Positions 22,725-34,000 of a DNA stretch of 64,000 nt are shown in pieces. The notes under the pieces are model-generated. The model was not told the DNA's origin. It did not search any database and saw only the letters and a list, made by a program, of their open reading frames with translations. Positions within the stretch are counted from its first letter, which is position 1. Every line of letters begins with the position of its first letter. The position numbers were made by a program, and so were the translations under genes. Source of the DNA: Helopsaltes ochotensis (Eukaryota > Chordata > Aves > Passeriformes > Locustellidae); NCBI GenBank assembly GCA_013400155.1, contig VXBM01000770.1, forward strand, positions 212,118-276,117, given 5' to 3'.

Positions 22725-25700
22725 CTGAGAAACACAACACAAAACATTGAGAAGCAATAATTTAACAAGTTTTAGATTACTGAACTGAAACATGAGAAGA
22801 CAACTGAACACCAACAGACTCCAGCGTATAAATTATTGGTCAAAACTCCAGCCCACAGGATTAGGTGGCTGTGACCTGGTGAAGGTAATAAACGACTGCA
22901 ATTTAACATAATCCTCAGAGGCAGAGACCTCGCTTGATTGTATGCTCTATTTCTCCATATGGCAGCTGTGGCCTGCACCTTTGCACACAGAGGACACAAC
23001 GCTGAGCCACTGAAAATGACCATGGCCTTATATTTGCTGTTTGTGAGGGTCTTGCTGGCACTCATATTTAAGCACACAGAACAGAATACCTAAACAAACA
23101 GCCAGTATCTGAGAGGGAGGGGCAGTATTTTTTCTACCTCTGAAGTCCTGCCCGTATTGTGGGATTAGAGAAGTCCTAAACCCCTCAGAGACTTTAGAGG
23201 AATCAGTATTACCAGGCTAAGCAATTTTAACCCAAGGCAAACATTTGAAATTTCTGAGAAGTACCACCTCTTGGAAACATGTCATTACCAATGACAACTT
23301 CCACTTCATTATGAACCAAAAATGTTCCTGGGATTATGGTTACAGACGGAGCCTGAGAACATTAAGGAATGTTAGACACTGACACTGGGAAGGAAATCCC
23401 TGTACCTCCCAGAAGGGCCTGATACAACTGGAAGGATTGATTCATGACTTTTAAACACTTGAAGGGAGCAGTCATCACCATCTTAACCAGCCCTCATTTC
23501 TCAGATTAAACAAGCACACAAACCCAGAGCCTGTTATTTGTTATCACAGTCTATGTTAAATGCTTAAAATGCAATAGTGACAGCCAAGGATACAGAATTT
23601 ACACAAATCACTGAATTACTGGGCAGCCAGGTGTTAAATAGAGCTTTATTACTTTGCATGCAAGGGTTCGGGTGCAATTATTTGCCGATTTCTGATGGGG
23701 TTTTTTTGATAATTACGTATTTCTTTTCTCTCATTTCATGATCATGAAGGGGCCCTCAATACTGTACATCTGCATGGATCTGGATAGCTTAGTTCACTCC
23801 CTAAAACACACAAAAAATATATATTTTTTATTTTTCATGCTCATAGTACCAAAAAACCAGCAGCATTTGTAATGTAGAGCAGTGCTTTCTTGGAGACACT
23901 GGAAAACGCTTTCTGGAATTCACTGTAGGCACCTTGGTGTCAGCATTTTGAATGAAGTGACTCTTTAGGTCACTTAAAAAATTACTAAAATTACTGCTTA
24001 TTTTAGCCAAATGAACTAAATCAATCTTTGCATTGTTACCCTGCATTATTTAATGCAAGGAACTTCTGTAGGCAGCTATTTAAACAAGCTGTAACAATTT
24101 ACAGGTTTTAAAACTTACACTATCACTAGGGACTAGGGACACTATGTGTACTTTTAAACACAGTAATCTGAGGCAAAGGAGTGATCCATTGAAACAAAGT
24201 AGGAGCCAAGGCTTGAACCCCCATGTCCAGAATCTTACTTTAGGTCTCTGTTCTGCCAGGTCTGCAGCTAAAACTGTTGTCATTATGGAATAGAGTTGAG
24301 AGACAAAGCCTTGGTTTCAGTTCAGCAGAAATTAAGATTTTTCCTCCCCCCACATTTAAGAAATGAAAAAATATTCAGGGCAGTCAACCGTTTATTAGAA
24401 CGCATTTCCAGCGGAAAAGCAATGGTGATAAATAGGCTAAGACTTAACAATAAATAACAAAACAGGTTTAGATTTACACCTGAAGCAAGCTCAGAATTAT
24501 TTGTATACCTGGTCTGTACACTTTTCATATTTCTGTGAGCCTTTTGAGCAACTAAACTTCAGTTCTTTTTTCTAAAAGGCTCTCACACTCAGGGTATCTT
24601 TGCTTTTGCTCTTTTTTCCTTCTCCTGGCTACTATGAACTGCTGATTTAAAGACTTTCTTACCCAAACCCCTCTCAAAGCCTGTGTTCAGCAGCATTCTG
24701 AACATATCCCTTTCAGTACCCTGTGCCTTCCCACAACTCTTTCATGTAGGTAGAATATCAGCTTTTCAAACAGATCTTTCTGATTTACTAGAAAGCATTT
24801 ACCACTGCATTGGCCATTTAAAACTGTATCAGGCCTGTTCCTGCCCTTTAAATATCATGGTAAATAATTTTATATTTAATGACACCATCTAGTTAAACCA
24901 AAGGACGTGGCCAAAGAATGTGAAACAAAATGACCTGCTATTTCCCAGTAACAAATCACAGCTGCAGATGGTTGAGACTGAAACTGGACACTATGTTAAG
25001 AAGTGTCCACATACAGCCTGCACATATAAAACCACACTCCATGCTGCTGAGCAAAAAGTACAACTTTTTGGGGGGGTGACAGAAAACTGCAACTAGTTAC
25101 AAGTATCTAACCTGTATTAATTCTCTTATTTTTGACAGTATTTATCTAACCACACTGAAAATCATCTCCTTCAGTTTGACAGTTGCTTTTCAAAACAGGA
25201 AATGAGTAACAATGAACAGAACATAAGTAGGCTAAGAAAAAACCCAAATGTTTTGGTTTATATTCATTGAAGAAAATTATGTTTAGCTTTCACCACTCCT
25301 TTCAGGGTCATCTGTGAAAACATCATAGCTTGAAAGAACCGTAAATGTGGACAGCATTAAAGTCTACAACGAGAACTGAACAAATTCAGAAAGTTTTACC
25401 CTGCATTAATGTTTTCCTCAGTTATCGGGATTTGCATGACAACATTCTCATGATTGCTGATGTTGGAAAGACTTGTTCAACTGCTATTATTCCAAGGAAT
25501 TAGATTTGAAAACCAGCACAATTTATGTTTAATAGAGCAGCATTTGCTAATTTCATAGGAATGTTGCTTTTCCAGCTATATCATTAATACAGTGTGCTTC
25601 AGAGATCTCAAAGTTCCCAACGTTGAGGACATGCAAGAGCACCTGTCAAAGTGGATGTGCCCTGTATTATTCAAAAAACAACAAATACCCAATCCCAAAG

Positions 25701-27105
25701 ATTATTCACGGATTTACATCCTCCTGCTCTACTCTGCCTTGGGTCAAATCTTAGAGCAGATGCATTATCTTTAAAATCCATTGTGATTTCAGTGAGAGCA
25801 TAATTGCACGGTAAAAGGAGATTTCTTTTTCAGTCACAAAGAGCAATATAAGTAATTTGTGGTATATATTTGTGGTATACCTGAAACCTAATCCTGTGTC
25901 CAGATCAGCGTCAACAGACACCCTGCTCTCCCTAAGTCCCCTCGAATCCAAACTGCTTCTTAGCGTAAATCAAGGCTTTCTGCTGCTTTCAGAACAACCT
26001 AACTGCAAAAATAATACACTGATGCTGAAGATTTGCTTGACTGGGATCAACAGCTAGGTGATTTATTAGAGGTAAAATCCTCAACACAGAAGTCATGGTA
26101 TGAAACATGCTTTGCTAAATCTCTTAAGATGTTCTTTCAAACATGACAACATGAGGAAGTTAATTCCAACTTTGATTTTATAAATTAGTACAAGTGTTAA
26201 TATGCATCACTCACTAAAGCTAACTCAGGGCACCTGCAGCAGGGTCAGAGGATTCTCAATGGCATGAATTTAAACCCAAACATCTGTGGTATTTAATATG
26301 CACAGGGCAGCCTTTCTCTTTCTAAGTTCTCTGCTTATCAGGTATCACAATCCACTCACTTGGTTTTATTTTTTAAGATTTATTTTTCAAGCCAAGACTT
26401 GATAAATTACTTCATTAACCATTAATGCTCTATGGCTGAGTAACTCTGACCTGCTTGACACAGAAAGAGTCTTGTCTTCTTGACTTTAAAAAAACCTCTA
26501 CCTACTTAAAAATAAATATAATCTACTATGAATAGAGACAGGTCACTTTTAGGAGTGTGCCAAGTTGGGGCCAGTCCAAAATTTTTCCGATTAACTCCAG
26601 AAAGCTTCCAAAGAAGATAAAAAGTTTCACATCAAATGCTACAGCATATACCGGGTTTGGAGGTGGGATGATACCTAACAGCTCTTCTAAGCTGTTATTT
26701 GAGATGTTTAAAAAAAATTACACTTTTTCTTCCAGAATAGAAAGGACCATTATTATAATGGCCCTTTACAGCCATAACCATAATCCCACCATGTACTTTC
26801 TCCATGTACAGTACTCTTTCCCAGTACGGAAAACAAAGGTGTATTGCTGTCTGAAGTGCTGTGCTGGCTCCTTGCTGTGCTGACTCCTAGAAGGGCCCAC
26901 TACCCCTGCTCTCACAGCTTTGCAGGTGCTATGAACTAACTTTGCAGGAGGGTATTCAGGAGATGTGGCACAGTAATCAGGTGCTCTGATTGCTGCCCTG
27001 CTTCTCCTGCCCCAGCGTTAGCAATACATGACAGCCTTGGAACAAACAACAAGCCAAAGACAGCAGGAATAAGCAAAGTGCGAAGACTCAAGTACTTTAA
27101 CCTAC

Positions 27106-27123
27106 CTTTTGGGAGGTGCAAGA
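27106..27123 (-). CDS. TBC1D24: Candidate 18-nt TBC1D24 microexon
   Basis: On the gene strand the sequence is ...ctgtttgcag, then 18 bases (tcttgcacctcccaaaag), then gtaggt. Acceptor and donor are good, the upstream 30 bases are pyrimidine-rich and contain two TGC words close to the splice site. The length is a multiple of three and the phase fits: with the flanking exons it would insert Ser-Leu-Ala-Pro-Pro-Lys between the lysine at 319 and the arginine at 320. Known: mammalian TBC1D24 has an 18-nt, brain-enriched microexon at exactly this junction, also encoding Ser...Lys. Inferred: this is its bird counterpart, although the middle residues differ from my recollection of the mammalian ones. 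The full intron, 22725-29315, is otherwise AT-rich with nothing else recognised. Confidence 0.6.
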
Positions 27124-29315
27124 CTGCAAACAGGAGTAGTGCAGTGGAGATGGAATGGACAGAAGGAGAACATACAAGGAGAAAGACAAAAAAGATAGAA
27201 AAGATCAGTGACCTCCTACATCCATGACAAAGTGAGTGAAGGGAGCCTGGAGAGAAACAAAGCAAGGTTTGATTTGAGTCACCAAGCACGAAAAAACAAT
27301 TAGACAGGTTAAAACATTTATATTTCTATCTTCCCCCTTTTTTGTTATGTGATGGGAAAATAAATCATCTCCTTGCACAGGCCAAACACAACTGGAGAAT
27401 AGAACTCACTGGCACCCCATGGAGTTCTGGAGAACAGGTAACTTCTCCTGCATTTCCATCTGCCCACACTGGGACCCAAACTGAGCCAAGCCAAGCTCCC
27501 AGCAGCACCATGCCTGCAGACACTGAGAAATTTCAGTGAGTTTACAAAGGTAGCCAAGAGAGGATGAAAATTTTTCAGTAGGAACTCCGCCTGGCATAGC
27601 AGTAACTACAGGTTTTATTTGGGTTTATTCCTGTATTTTGCCGTGAAAGCATCACTGCTGTGAGTGAGAATTTCTCTGCAACATTTAACAGCAGGAGCTT
27701 TTGGAGTGTTTGTGGTTGATTGATGTACACTTGCTTTATTTAATTTTTAAAAAAATTTTATTTAAAGCTCTAATTCTGTTTTAAACAATATACTCAAGGA
27801 TATTACAACTCTCCTGAACTTCCTAATAGGAAGACACAATGGAGGAGTCAACGTTTTGTAACAAGTCTCAAATACAATGGTTGGAACTGCCCCCCAATGT
27901 GACAATCTAGTGGTTAAAGGCCTTGAAATATTTGAGACTGACAGGTAAATGTTGAAGCTGGTTGTAAACCAAGCTGTGAGTCTAAAAAATTAACCCTTGG
28001 AAGAGACTGGGGGAGCTTTACATGTATGTAGACACATGAAGAAGGTTCAACTAACATTTATGATCTTTTAGGCTGAAATGTACAGACTATGTATTGCCAT
28101 GCCATGGAATGGTATCTGTTTGCAACTACTGGAACTAACTCAGCAATGCTGTTGGCTGGTAGATCCTACTATATCAGTGGAGATTTAGAAAAAATAGACT
28201 GTGCATCTAGGATATCAAGTTCTAAATAACAGACTCACTGACCCAGAGAACTTCTACAAGCCACCTCACTTCAGAGGGCAGGGCAGTTCATAAAACTAAC
28301 ACTTAAATTTGAGAGTTCAAAAATGGTTGGGAGAAGTTTTCTGCTGTCAAAAGTCCCTGGAAAAAACAGAACACGTACCACTTAACTGCACATACATTTG
28401 CACTTAGCAATATGCCAATTTTGTTCAGATTAATACACTGCTGCCTTTTCTACATCCATCGAGAGGCCTTTCAGCTAAGCTTTTTATTAGTATAACTTTT
28501 ACTGTCACATCAGACCAGGATTTCATTTACTGGTTTCAGAGTTGGTTCCTCCCTTATTTCTGAGAAGAGCATGTGATTATGCAACAGTTTCTTGGATCTG
28601 TATAGTCACTCTTCTCTTACATGGTTCTTTCAAAATTATTTTTTCTAATAGTATATGAACCTGTCACAAAACAGGTCAACTCCAACCTGTGAGTACTATC
28701 CTATTGACTTCCAGTCAAATTTATTTACAAGTAACCTTGTAAATTTACAAGTAAATAAGACTTACTTCTTCCTTGCTCTATTAAAACAAAGTTCTTCCTC
28801 AGTCAGGCAATATGTTCCCAGCTGCGACAGTGCCTTACACTAAAGAAACTGCTGAATTCATAGTACAGGGCAGCATCGAATTGACATTTTATACAAATAA
28901 TACCATATTTAAGAATCAATTTTCACATTTGTTTGGGTTTCTTCCAAGTAATTTATTTGTAATTTAAGTGTTTTTTCCAACTTCACTAAAATGCCTTTTA
29001 GTTTAAAAACTGCTTATGAAACACACTTTTGAGATATAACACTTGTAATTAATATATACCTGTACAGATTTGTAACTGAGCAAGCTACAAGAAACTTCTG
29101 TTCCTCTTGTCTCATAATACTTTGGGTTACACTTCCCATTAAAATTCCAGCAATGCTTGATTTTGGAACTGCTGAGTTTTTCTGTAGAGAAAATGCATCA
29201 GCAGATACCAGCATGCATGAGTGGAGCTTCCCCACCAGTCACCCAGGACTGCCTGACTGCTCCACACACTGGGAAAACTCAGGAGATTGTTCAAGTTATC
29301 TGTCCTGAGCCTTAC

Positions 29316-30274
29316 CTTTTCTGTTTGACCGTGATGCCCTTCTGCTGCAAAGCCTTCTCGTTGGCCATCTGCAGGAGCTGGATCTCCTTCCGAGAGAAAA
29401 GGCGGATAGCAAAGGCTTTTTCCAAGAGCCTCTCTGGGGACACTGACTTGGCAATGTCCCTCACGAAGTCTCGAATGTCCTGCTGGATGCTGTCAGACTC
29501 CATGGGCTGCCCAGCTCTGACTTTGTGAAAGAATTTCAGAAGAGCCAATGCGACACGATAGAGAACTTTGTACCCTTCCACCAGGAAGACGTCGAAGACC
29601 CGTGCAATGTATGCCATGGGCAGCTCTCCGAAGAGCCACCGCTGCCAGTCTGAGTACACCTCCAGCACATCCTCGGACACCGCCACCATCAGCTTGTGGG
29701 CTGCCTGGCAGTACTTGTTCACCAGGTCCCCAAAGGTCATGCAGGAGGACTCGAAGGCCAGGAAAGTCTGGTCAATGAGCCGCTTGGATGGGTCGTTGCA
29801 AGCCAAGATGCGACAGACCTGCTCGAAGCACTCGGCCTCGTCCTTGCTGTAGTGCAGGAGCAGCGCGATCACCGAGGGCAGCGCTGGGCAGAACGAGATG
29901 TCTGGAAACTGATTGGCGATGCATAGAATGATCTTCCTGACGGCCCCGACACCCTCCGCGTTCAGGCAGTACATGGGGATCAGGCTGTTGTCCACAAACT
30001 CCGGCAGCGGAAGGGAGCTGCTGTTGCGTTTTCCAATGATCTTCACCACAATGTCCCGGTACACGTTTGCATCTGGGGTCACTGTACGGCACGGGATATT
30101 GCTGATGAGTTTGTGGTACACTTTGGCTCTCAGAGAGTGGTTTTTGGCCCAATAGCCCTGCCGGGCCAGCTGCTTGAGCTCATGGAAATCTGTGCAGGTG
30201 AGCTCTTTTGTATCCTGGCTCTGGGCACTCACATCCATTTTGTCCCAGTCCACAAAGTGGCTGTATTCATCCAT
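29316..30274 (-). CDS. TBC1D24: TBC1D24 first coding exon (start and whole TBC domain)
   Basis: 959 bases from the ATG at 30274 to donor GTAAG at 29315. The 320 residues form the N-terminal half of TBC1D24, a phosphoinositide-binding TBC protein with a TLDc domain that acts in membrane and synaptic-vesicle traffic and binds ARF6 in mammals. The TBC domain covers about residues 35-260. Visible conserved segments include ELKQLARQGYWA (33-44), CRTVTPDANVY (62-72), FPDISFCPALP (123-133), AFESSCMTFGDLVNKYCQAA (173-192) and RVFDVFLVEGYKVLYRVALA (225-244). Basic residues K34, R38 and R240 match human K36, R40 and R242 of the lipid-binding pocket (numbering offset by two). As in the family, I see no canonical Rab-GAP arginine and glutamine finger pair. 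The start has G at -3 and +4; no in-frame ATG precedes it. The six coding exons sum to 1659 bases (552 residues), close to the 553 of human isoform 2. Confidence 0.98.
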
Positions 30275-30350
30275 GGCTCCAGGAGAAGCAAATCACATAA
30301 ATCATGAGAACAGAGACCTCAGTTAGTCATTGACGGACTCTTAGATTTTT
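30275..30350 (-). promoter_or_regulatory. TBC1D24: TBC1D24 5' UTR segment with three upstream ATGs
   Basis: On the gene strand a strong acceptor (tttcctttacttttgcag) ends at 30351, so the untranslated part of this exon is probably 30275-30350. It contains three short upstream frames: ATG at 30330 with stop after three codons; ATG at 30305 opening a 12-codon frame whose TGA (30269-30267) overlaps the main start; and ATG at 30298 followed at once by TGA. All have weak contexts (T or C at -3), whereas the main ATG is strong. The acceptor choice is inference. Confidence 0.6.
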
Positions 30351-30939
30351 CTGCAAAAGTAAAGGAAAAAAACAGATGCTTAAATAATAGATAATCTCTT
30401 ATTTTTTTTATGAACACACGTATGTATATACTTGTTACTGCAATAGCAAAACTGTATTCTAAAGCAAAGAAAGTTAAAGATGCCTTTTTATTTTTAAGCC
30501 AAACTTTTCTTCCATTCTGTCAGTAACTTCTACTGCAGTAATTGATCAAAGGCCAGCCAAGAGGCTGATCCTGAGGACATCTCCCCAGGAAATTAATTTC
30601 CCTAACTGGAAGTCCAAGCGTTGGCCATGGACCTTTACATTAATATCCTACTTAAGAGAACAGAAGACTCCCGCTGAAAAAAAAATATTGCAAAGTATGT
30701 TCAATTTACAATCTCTTTCCAATTCTCTGGGAAAGTATAAGTGAAATTTATACTAGAAGGATGCAGTCTCATGAGTAGTGTAAACTGTTCTGAGACTGTG
30801 TGGCCAGTGAGAAGAGATACTGTGCTCCTACTAACCACAGCCATGTCCTCCGAGTCATTTCTTCATGCTGTTACTAGCACTTGTGTAACCACATAGTCAT
30901 TGAGATTATCTTGTTAATCTGGTACAATTTTTCTTTTCC

Positions 30940-31165
30940 ATTGGGTAAGATTTCTCCATGGAAAGGGTGGACAAACATTGGAACAGGCTGCCCAGGGAGG
31001 TGGTGGAGTCACTATCCCTGAAAAGTGTTCAAGAAATATCCCTGGATGTGTTCAAGAAATGACTGGATGTAACATTAGTGCTCTGGTCTAGTTGATAAGG
31101 TGGTGATTGGTCAAAGGATGGACTCAATCCTGGAGGTATTTTCCAACCTCAGTGACTGTATCCAG
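30940..31165 (+). mobile_element. CR1 LINE 3' fragment
   Basis: Plus-strand CR1 words: attggaacaggctgcccagg, gtggagtcactatccctg, ggatggactcaatcctgga and ttttccaacctcagtga. It carries a small internal duplication (gtgttcaagaaat occurs twice, about 31027 and 31050). Confidence 0.85.
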
Positions 31166-31380
31166 CTGTACAGTCAGCCACATCACTGCTAGTGCCAGAA
31201 GAGAGACTTGTGAAGGACAAGAGCCCCGCTTCCTGACTGCAGCACAGGGTCAAGTCAGCTTCAAACACCTTCATTAAAGTACTTACATTTTCTAAGTGCT
31301 GCTCTAGATGCTGGCCATGCCCTGTTACACAGGCACGCAACAGCTCTCCCATTGGAGATGCCACAGACACCTTTGTGACA

Positions 31381-31419
31381 GCACTAGGGGCTGAAACATC
31401 AGGTTCTGGCCCCTAGTGC
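31381..31419. repeat. 11-bp perfect stem-loop
   Basis: gcactaggggc (31381-31391) and gcccctagtgc (31409-31419) are exact complements around a 17-base loop. No terminator or miRNA character is evident; the stem is too short for a canonical pre-miRNA. Confidence 0.5.
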
Positions 31420-33758
31420 CCCATGCCACGTTTACCTGAGCTACCAGCTGGCTCCAGGTTCAGAGCACACCTGTGTCCCAGCAGAGAGTGTGGCTGTGAC
31501 TACTGAAGGCCATATCCAAACTGCCTTTAATCAGTCAGTACAAAGCCAGAAGGGGACACATAACTTCCACTATGGCAGCAGCACTGCTGAGTGCTGGAAT
31601 GTCTGTCCGTGTGCCCATGTCTGCGTTTTGTCCAACTAAGACATTATATAGTAAGGTTAAATCAATGAAAATATACACTGAAAGGCTTCTAAAGAACCCT
31701 TAGTCATTCCTGTATTGACAGACTGAAAAAATACACGGGACTTGACATTTATTGGCATGGTCTTCCATAAATCAGGTGCCTTAAAATTATTTGAAACTCT
31801 CATCAAGATGAGATCTCATCCTCCTAGCTGAACTGTGGGAAAATAAATCAACCATTTTTCCTGAAGCAGCTATAGCAGCCAATCCAGACAGTTTTAGATT
31901 CTGTGTAAATGCTAACCTGTGTATTTTGGAATTGCACGCTGAACGTCCCAAATTTAACTCCTCTTTTAAAAGTTTGGCAGCAGTATGCAGGAGCCTTTCA
32001 GAGAAGGCTTTTGGATGGCTCTTCTCTACCATATTCAATTCAGGGCTTTTTTATAAAAAGAAGACTGGTTTTGGATCATCTTTCTTATAGTCTAAGTGTG
32101 ATACAGAAATGCTCACCATTTCTTTTTGTTGCATTCTTCCATATCTGAAACTAATTCTCAGACTCTAACTAAAGGAAGCAACACATTGTCCTGAGTCCAA
32201 TTCTGAAAGTGAGATATCTTATAGGGTTCAGCTGTGGGGTCTCAGTGGGGGTCTCAGTGTGAGCTCAGTGTGTGTTTCCTGGAGATCCAGTAACAGCAGG
32301 ACACCAGTCCATCGCAGAGCCAATGTCAGCTCCAGGGAAGTGAACATTTTTCTATAATTCTCCACCTGGGAATCACAGAAACACTCATTTTTAATTCAAA
32401 TCCTAGAATAAGGTCCTTTTTTACATGAGAAATTTAATCCTACTTTGCAGTGGCAAAAGCATGGGGAGATGAACTATTCTGTTCCTGGACACTTCAACGT
32501 AGAAACTATCACTGCCCTTTGCTTGCTGGAGTCTCCAGCATGCTTCTACCTTCTGCCATCATCCCTTGGGAGCTGCTTAGATTTATATTAGGGAGGGTTA
32601 AATAAAATGTTCATCGTATAAGACAACTTCTAAGACACCCAAATTCATCTTGGCTGTCTTTTATTTTTTTCCTGTAAATTTTCTTCTCCTGTCTTATTTT
32701 TTAAGATACACAGGCATACAGAGAGGCTGCATCAAACAGATATTTTTCACTCTAGCAATTCCTGCCCGTTCCAGAAACGAAAGAATTTAATGCATATGTG
32801 CTCTTGAAGCTCACTGAAATCTGTGGCTAGAGGATGGCAGTCAGACTGCCAGAAGTTTTAATTTGAGCTCACAGTTTTATACATATTTTGGCTGGGATAA
32901 ATCTGTGGGGTCTGCAAGTAGGTCTAGCTGCTTTTGCTTTTCAGAGGTCTAGATGCTGCAATAAAAAGTGACAGCAAAGCAATTGGGCATCGTCAGAGCT
33001 GCCAGAGCATGACCAGCTCTTAACTGTGCTTGCAAAACCAACAGAGCTTGTGTACTTCAGCGTAATGGTGCATAGCTCCTGATACCTTGCCAGCAGCTAC
33101 TGTATGCCAGCAGGCCTCAAACAGGGAGGATATACTTGCCAAAGGAAAAGAGCCCAAGAAATCTTGGGAAAATTCCAGCCAGGCTTCAACTCCTCCTCAA
33201 CTCTTTCTGAAGTGTCCTCCCAATCTCCTGTGAGGCAAGCTCTTTCTCTTCTGGTAATCACGTAAAGAGCAATGTTTAACTCTGGGCTGCTGGGAAGAGG
33301 AGACAGAATATGTCTCACCCTCAGCAGTCAAGAGCCAGTGAGTCAGGGCTGCCTCCTGCCCATCCCTCCCACCACAAGGATGCAAGCAGGCAGTACAGAC
33401 TTGTATTTGGAGGGAGGCTGGAGTTTCACTTAGGGAGTAAAACTAGAGGATGGCTGTGTGGGCGTGCAGTTGTGTCACAAAGCCCCACATTCACCTCAAC
33501 TACCTTGCTTACTCCTCCATACAAAGGAGGGGTAAGACAGGCAGAAAAGAAAAACATTTCAGAATGAAATGTTTATATATATGTCTATATATAAATAGGA
33601 CAGAGAGACTCACAGATCCTTATTGCAGCAAACCTGCTTTAGAGAAGGCAGCATCATATTATGGTAAATATCTTTTAACTGGATATGGATGGATGAGCAC
33701 CTGAACTACACAGAACTGAAATGTAGTCTAGTATGTGTTAGCATGGAATGATAAAACT

Positions 33759-33761
<3 letters not shown>

Positions 33762-33813
<52 letters not shown>
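33762..33813. repeat. 52-base A homopolymer
   Basis: An uninterrupted run of 52 A residues, the longest homopolymer in the window. A CR1 3' end begins 20 bases further on. On the TBC1D24 strand it is a T run within intron 1. Its length may not be exact, since homopolymers are error-prone. Confidence 0.95.
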
Positions 33814-33815
<2 letters not shown>

Positions 33816-33832
33816 GCATTATTCATAACAAC

Positions 33833-34000
33833 CCTAGAATCACAGACTGGTTTGGGTTGGAAGGGACTTTAAAGCCCATCTCATTCCACTCCCTGCCATG
33901 GGCAGGAACACCTTCCACTATCCCAGGTTGCTCCAAGCCCTGTCCAGCCTGGCCTTGGACACTTCCAGGAATGGGGCCGACACAGCTTCTCTGAGAAGCC
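33833..34000 (-). mobile_element. CR1 LINE 3' end
   Basis: Reverse complement of the CR1 terminus: tagaatcacagactggtttg, ggttggaagggactttaaag, ccttccactatcccaggttg and ctggccttggacacttccag. Strongly 5'-truncated and relatively little diverged. Confidence 0.93.

Noticed and set aside
23260..23285. A cctcttggaaaca word considered as the TBC1D24 microexon
   Set aside because: The donor side is acceptable, but there is no AG at a distance giving an 18-base exon in phase; the 27106-27123 candidate is better on every count.
29548..30307. Plus-strand open frames opposite the large TBC1D24 exon
   Set aside because: They are antisense shadows of a conserved coding exon; all conservation is explained by the minus-strand frame.
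31381..31419. Stem-loop considered as a microRNA precursor
   Set aside because: Eleven paired bases and a 17-base loop are too short; no extended pairing outside the stem.
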